NCBI GenBank assembly: GCA_036940085.1
Contig: JALLBK010000184.1
Location: 1-23,520, forward strand
Direction of reading: 5' to 3'
DNA length: 23,520 nucleotides
Origin: Discostella pseudostelligera
Lineage: Eukaryota; Bacillariophyta; Thalassiosirophyceae; Thalassiosirales; Thalassiosiraceae
Below the pieces are notes generated by a model, which worked only from the letters and a program-made list of their open reading frames with translations, did no database searches and was not told where the DNA came from. Below are positions 19,900 through 23,520 of this stretch, piece by piece. Position 1 is the first letter of the stretch. Each line of letters opens with the position of its first letter. The position numbers and the translations under genes are program-made.

Positions 19900-21589
19900 T
19901 TACCTTTTTCCTTCATCAAAATCCACCTTCGCCTGAGTCAACGAATCGAACACGCGCTTCGCCACAAATCGTTTCTCAGCATCCAAATGTCCCGTCTTAT
20001 CCGGATGAACAACCCGACTCGCCTTAAAATACACCTTCTTCACCTTACCATCGTCCAACACATCGGCCAACGATATAGGCTTCCATCCACTCCCCTCCCA
20101 AAGAATCGTATGCAAATTGGCAAGTAGGGCACGTAGCTGCTTCTTCTGTCCATGCTCCTCGGCCCATGCCTTCAACTTGGGTTCGAGTCGTTGGCGTACT
20201 ACATCCTCCTCGGCATCGGCCTTGGCTTTCTCAATCTCGCGAGTGCGCAATTCGTCAATTGCCTTTTGTTGGGATTGTTCCATATCATCAATACGCGCGT
20301 TTACGGCCGCTTGCACATTCTCTGATTTACCAATAGCGTTGGAACGGGAGAGGGATATGCCTTTAACACCCGCGGTGGTACCGGCAAGGTCGTTCAGTGC
20401 GCTGGAGGAACCGGAGGGAGTAGCCGCACCAGAGGATGATTCGGTAGTTTCACCATTCTTAACAGGACCTTCCACCCAACGTTGATCTACATCGTCCCAA
20501 ACTCGATTGCTGGTTTGCTTTTGTGCATATTCGCGCTTTAATTTCTCGGCACGTGTTTCGCCCGGCATGGCCCCGGTGGGAGTAGACACTGTTGTCGTGG
20601 TGGGTATGGGCATGGAGTTGGAGTGATGCATGNCCCGGCATGGCCCCGGTGGGAGTAGACACTGTTGTCGTGGTGGGTATGGGCATGGAGTTGGAGTGAT
20701 GCATGTGCGGAGCTGGTGTTGAGGTGTTGAAGCCCATGAGATCAGCGGTTGGTGGAGTCTTTACCTGCCTTTGAGAAGTTTGCTGTTGTTGTTGCATGCG
20801 GGGAGCTCCCCCCGAGATGGGTGCCGAGGCACGTGTAGGACGTTGCTGCTGCTGGGACGGTGGTGGTGGTTGGGTTGACAACATGTTCGAGCTCGCACTT
20901 CGAACAGGACGACGAACTGCTGCTGCCGGGGCGGTAGATCTCTTTACTCCACCTCCACTAGTCCCGATAGCACTACCTGCCGATGCGGTACTGCTGTCGA
21001 GGTGAAGGTCTCGTCGAACTCTACCCAAGTCGAGCAATTTGAAACAAATGACAGGAGTCCGTGCGTCATTCAAATCATCGTCCATGTCACCCATGCCACC
21101 ACCCGCACTACTGCTCACTGCCGCCACAGCATTCATTGCTTTTCCCATGTACTTGATCGCCCCCTTTGCCGCCTTGGTCACCTCCTGCGTCATGACATCG
21201 CCCTCATTGCCAACTTTGTGGGGTGGAGCAATCATTCGCCTTAATTCCTTCGACGACGCCTCTTTGACGGGCAAGCGGGCATTTTCATCCTGAACATCCC
21301 ACCACGAGTATGACGCACTTCCATCGCTACCCGAACTACCGGCAGAGGAGTGAGAGGTATTTGGCTTCTCGTCAATCCGTACGCGCCAATGATAGCCGTC
21401 GGCGCCGCGGGGGTGGATCGATTGGAGAGCACGGCAGGATTGTTTCACAGTGGAGAGGGTGATGCCATTCTTTCGCGACATGTAGAATGCATTGTAGCTG
21501 GTGGTGGGGACGCCATCGCCACTGCCGCCGCCGCCGTGGTGACGGGGGAAGTCATTGGAGATTTGGTACAGTACGAGGACGTCGGCCAT
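19900..21589 (-). CDS. Auxilin-like J-domain protein (clathrin uncoating)
   Basis: One exon, interrupted only by the artefactual 73-nt duplication at 20561-20705. With that collapsed the frame runs from the ATG at 21589 (context GCCATGG) to a TAA at 19900 and encodes 538 residues. The C-terminus (about 460-535) is an auxilin-type J domain: LRALLANLHTILWEGSGW, then KVYFKASRVVHPDK with the HPDK that stimulates Hsp70 at 504-507. Auxilins recruit Hsc70 to strip clathrin from coated vesicles. Residues 1-190 form an unassigned folded-looking region (ADVLVLYQISNDF; GYHWRVRIDEK; YSWWDVQDENARLP) that could be a PH- or NECAP-like domain, which I cannot confirm. The middle is Gln/Pro/Ser-rich and contains DLMGF, and a coiled-coil-like stretch (about 400-455) precedes the J domain. 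The 5' leader carries a long CAA repeat on the coding strand. Confidence 0.85.
20561..20705. repeat. 72-nt perfect duplication around a single N (assembly artefact)
   Basis: Bases 20561-20632 recur exactly as 20634-20705, with an N at 20633. It lies within the auxilin-like gene and produces an apparent frameshift between the Thr-rich middle segment and the downstream ETRAEKLKREY. Removing one copy plus the N restores a single frame. Confidence 0.92.
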
Positions 21590-21639
21590 GGTTGGGGTTT
21601 GGGGTGTTGCGGCGGCAAAAAAATAATGTGAGCAATTGT

Positions 21640-21640
<1 letters not shown>

Positions 21641-21692
<52 letters not shown>

Positions 21693-21693
21693 G
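21641..21693. repeat. (GTT)n / (CAA)n microsatellite in a 5' leader
   Basis: About 17-18 perfect units. On the auxilin coding strand it reads CAA and ends about 50 nt before the ATG, so it probably lies in the mRNA leader. A minus-strand frame through it would encode polyglutamine but has no other support. Confidence 0.85.
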
Positions 21694-21723
21694 CAGGTTG
21701 TTGTTGCAGGTTGTTGTTGCAGG
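21685..21723. repeat. Three tandem 13-bp repeats
   Basis: TTGTTGTTGCAGG occurs at 21685-21697, 21698-21710 and 21711-21723 without mismatch. It directly abuts the GTT microsatellite and probably arose from it by slippage. Confidence 0.85.
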
Positions 21724-22135
21724 TTGGGCGAAAATGGCGGGAAGATGGAAGATACTTAAGCGAGTATCGCTGAACATTGGTACACGTGGAACTATGTTTC
21801 GTGAAACTGCCACGTGGCAGTATCTACAACTTGGCTTTGGTTTCATACGGTGCGCGCGCATTCGTAATGTTCATGTTCTGTTCGACGGCAATCAATATAT
21901 TATTAAGTTAGGGTTGACTTGCCATCTAATCTACTTTGATTTTGTTGTGATCTCCTCTCAATGCATCCCTAATCCAATTCCAACTTGCAACTAAGTCCAT
22001 TACTTAAGTACCCGTCCTTCTCAACCATTTCTGAAGTGGCATGCTTAATGGGTCGACATCGAGCATCCCTGACTCGAAATATCCATTCATTATGTGGGTA
22101 TTGTAGCAATATATTGTCCCAATCATATGCCCAAA

Positions 22136-23300
22136 TCAATTACTTTTACTTCCAAACGAGGGTGGAACACCCATTTCTCCCATTGGCGGCTCCACCGGAT
22201 GGTGAGTGCTTTTAGAATTCCCTCCCATACTAGTATCATCAGAGCCTCCCCCAACACTTCCTTGTATTGGTAGCGGGAATCTATTCGGGCCGACCTGCGA
22301 GGACTTACCACCCATTTCCAAGGACCTTCTATAACATGCCCAAATTGCATCTTTGATCACTGTTCTAAATTTACCATTCTCCAACTCGTATATTGCACTT
22401 GCAGTCGTTCCAGCTGGACTTGTAACACTATTCCTCAAGACAGCTGGTTGACGAATAATGATATGGTTTGAGGATCATTTCGAAATTCTCAGAGGCAATC
22501 ACCATGATTATCGTCTTACCTGGATGTTCTCCTGTCTCCATGGCAAATTTTGTACTTCCTAACAAAGTGTGGTGAACTAGCGTAGTTGCAGTGTCCCGGT
22601 TAAACCCCATGTGCACTCCTGCATCGATCATTGCCTCCATCAATAAGAATATATATGCTGGGCCAGATCCGCTTATAGATGTGGACATATCGATGAATGA
22701 CTCGTCATCGACGAATACAGTCTTTCCAAAGGAATCCAAAATACGTTTGATTTTCTTCCTTTCATTGGAATCTACAGTTTCGGTGCAGCTCCATACCGTC
22801 ACACCACATCCGATCTGGGCTGGTGTGTTGGGCATTGATCGTGCGATCTTTGAAACCATAGCACCATCGATATAGCTTTGAATTGGTGTCCCTGCCACCA
22901 CGGACAAGATAATTGCATCGTCTCTTACATTAGCAGCACCTTCCAACTTGGCCCGGCGTATCTCTGCGTGTACCTTCGCAACATTCTGTGGCTTCACGGC
23001 ATATACAATAAGATTAGAACCACTGATCGCATCGGGTATGGATGTGGCGGTCCGTATGCCAGGAAAGTGTTCTTCTGCTTTTGAAAGTGCTACGTCGGAC
23101 ACGTCAAAAGCAGTGATTGATGAAGGAGATTGGAGATTTTGAGTAATGAGAGGAGATAGCATAGCTTGGCTCATCTTGCCAGTTCCGAGAAATGCGATCT
23201 TCTCGAAGATGTTGGAGGTGGATACGGTTGATGAAAAGGCATTAGCTCGGATTGTATTCAGGCGCTTTGCGAGGCGGCAGGCGGTGGCTGAAATGATCAT
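22136..23300 (-). CDS. proC: Pyrroline-5-carboxylate reductase
   Basis: Exons are 23300-22520 and 22443-22136, with a GTAAGA...CCAG intron in matching phase; the product has 362 residues. The enzyme reduces pyrroline-5-carboxylate to proline with NAD(P)H. The Rossmann motif is IAFLGTGKMSQAML (35-48). AVKPQNV and SMPNTPAQIGCGVTVW follow, and the family signature spans the second exon junction: HPAVLRNSVTSPAGTTASAI. The SGSGPAYIFLLMEAM helix of the dimerisation domain is intact. Residues 1-30 are basic and Ser/Ala-rich, possibly an organelle leader (ANAFSS), which I cannot assign with certainty. After the family end (about residue 305) a 57-residue Gly/Pro/Ser-rich tail is added. The frame is open upstream to a TTG at 23402 but the first in-frame ATG is 23300. 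A 15-codon upstream ORF (23406-23359) would lie in the leader if transcription starts that far out. Confidence 0.9.
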
Positions 23301-23402
23301 GATCACGGCGAAGAAGGTGGAAGAAGCTAGAAGGAAATGCGGGGTACGAGAAGTGCCGTCACGATAGTTTGGGAGAATCGGAGCAACAGTAAGAGAGCTC
23401 AA

Positions 23403-23520
23403 TCATTGAGAGTACAATGTCTATTATTTATTGGTGGAGGGGTTGTTGCGATGGAGGCGATACTCCAATCCTTCCCTTTACACAACATAGTTGATGTAGT
23501 TCCCACTAAAACTAAAAGGT
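23403..23520. other. Upstream flank of the P5CR gene
   Basis: The last 118 bases carry no GGCGGGA or CACGTG element and no recognisable gene. They are probably part of the P5CR promoter or the edge of a neighbouring gene. Confidence 0.4.

Larger units (their letters stand above)
21590..22135. promoter_or_regulatory. Auxilin-like gene promoter and leader
   Basis: Moving upstream on the minus strand, the region holds a GTT/CAA repeat (21641-21693), three 13-bp repeats (21685-21723), ATGGCGGGAA at 21734-21743, CACGTG at 21783-21788 and the 14-bp palindrome CTGCCACGTGGCAG at 21807-21820. The part from about 21900 to 22135 is the 3' flank of the P5CR gene and shows nothing recognisable. Confidence 0.55.

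Noticed and set aside
21445..21861. Polyglutamine protein read through the CAA repeat
   Set aside because: It overlaps the auxilin start in another frame and has no conserved content outside the repeat.

Overview
The window looks like nuclear DNA from a centric diatom, most likely of the Thalassiosira/Cyclotella type. The evidence is: genes split by short GT-AG introns (47-127 nt); a plastid-targeting leader with a Phe at the signal cleavage site; a GH19 chitinase whose catalytic core matches the diatom type as I remember it; Ser/Asn/Gln-rich low-complexity insertions; and densely packed, alternately oriented genes. The genus is inference. No bacterial operon, phage, plasmid or CRISPR signal is present.

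Layout. 1-2350: gene-poor. It holds a short ORF fragment (447-677, +) that appears frameshifted, lying against a broken PPR-like ORF (701-1327, -), then about 1 kb without recognisable genes. 2358-5540 (-): five-exon kelch-BTB protein. 5939-6793 (+): TLC-domain membrane protein. 6887-8200 (-): DUF2358-SOUL haem-binding-like protein with a plastid leader. 8417-9688 (+): cobalamin synthase (CobS). 10352-10901 (+): ribosomal stalk protein P1/P2. 11102-12697 (-): RAD52. 13074-14568 (+): RNA polymerase III subunit RPC4. 14923-15956 (-): unknown, probably nuclear protein. 16335-19259 (-): secreted modular chitinase with three chitin-binding-like modules and a GH19 domain. 19900-21589 (-): auxilin-like J-domain protein. 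22136-23300 (-): pyrroline-5-carboxylate reductase.

The genes do not form one pathway. They are mainly housekeeping: DNA repair, Pol III transcription, translation, clathrin uncoating, proline synthesis, B12 metabolism and cell-surface chitin. What links many of them is promoter sequence. A TTGGCGGGAA-type element, resembling the E2F/DP site, recurs in most intergenic promoters, often doubled, and in three promoters it sits beside a CACGTG box. This shared promoter grammar is the most interesting signal here.

Three perfect 72-nt direct duplications, each joined by a single N (at 17399, 17973 and 20633), look like unmerged contig overlaps. They break the chitinase and auxilin reading frames artificially. 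Collapsing one copy plus the N restores both genes.
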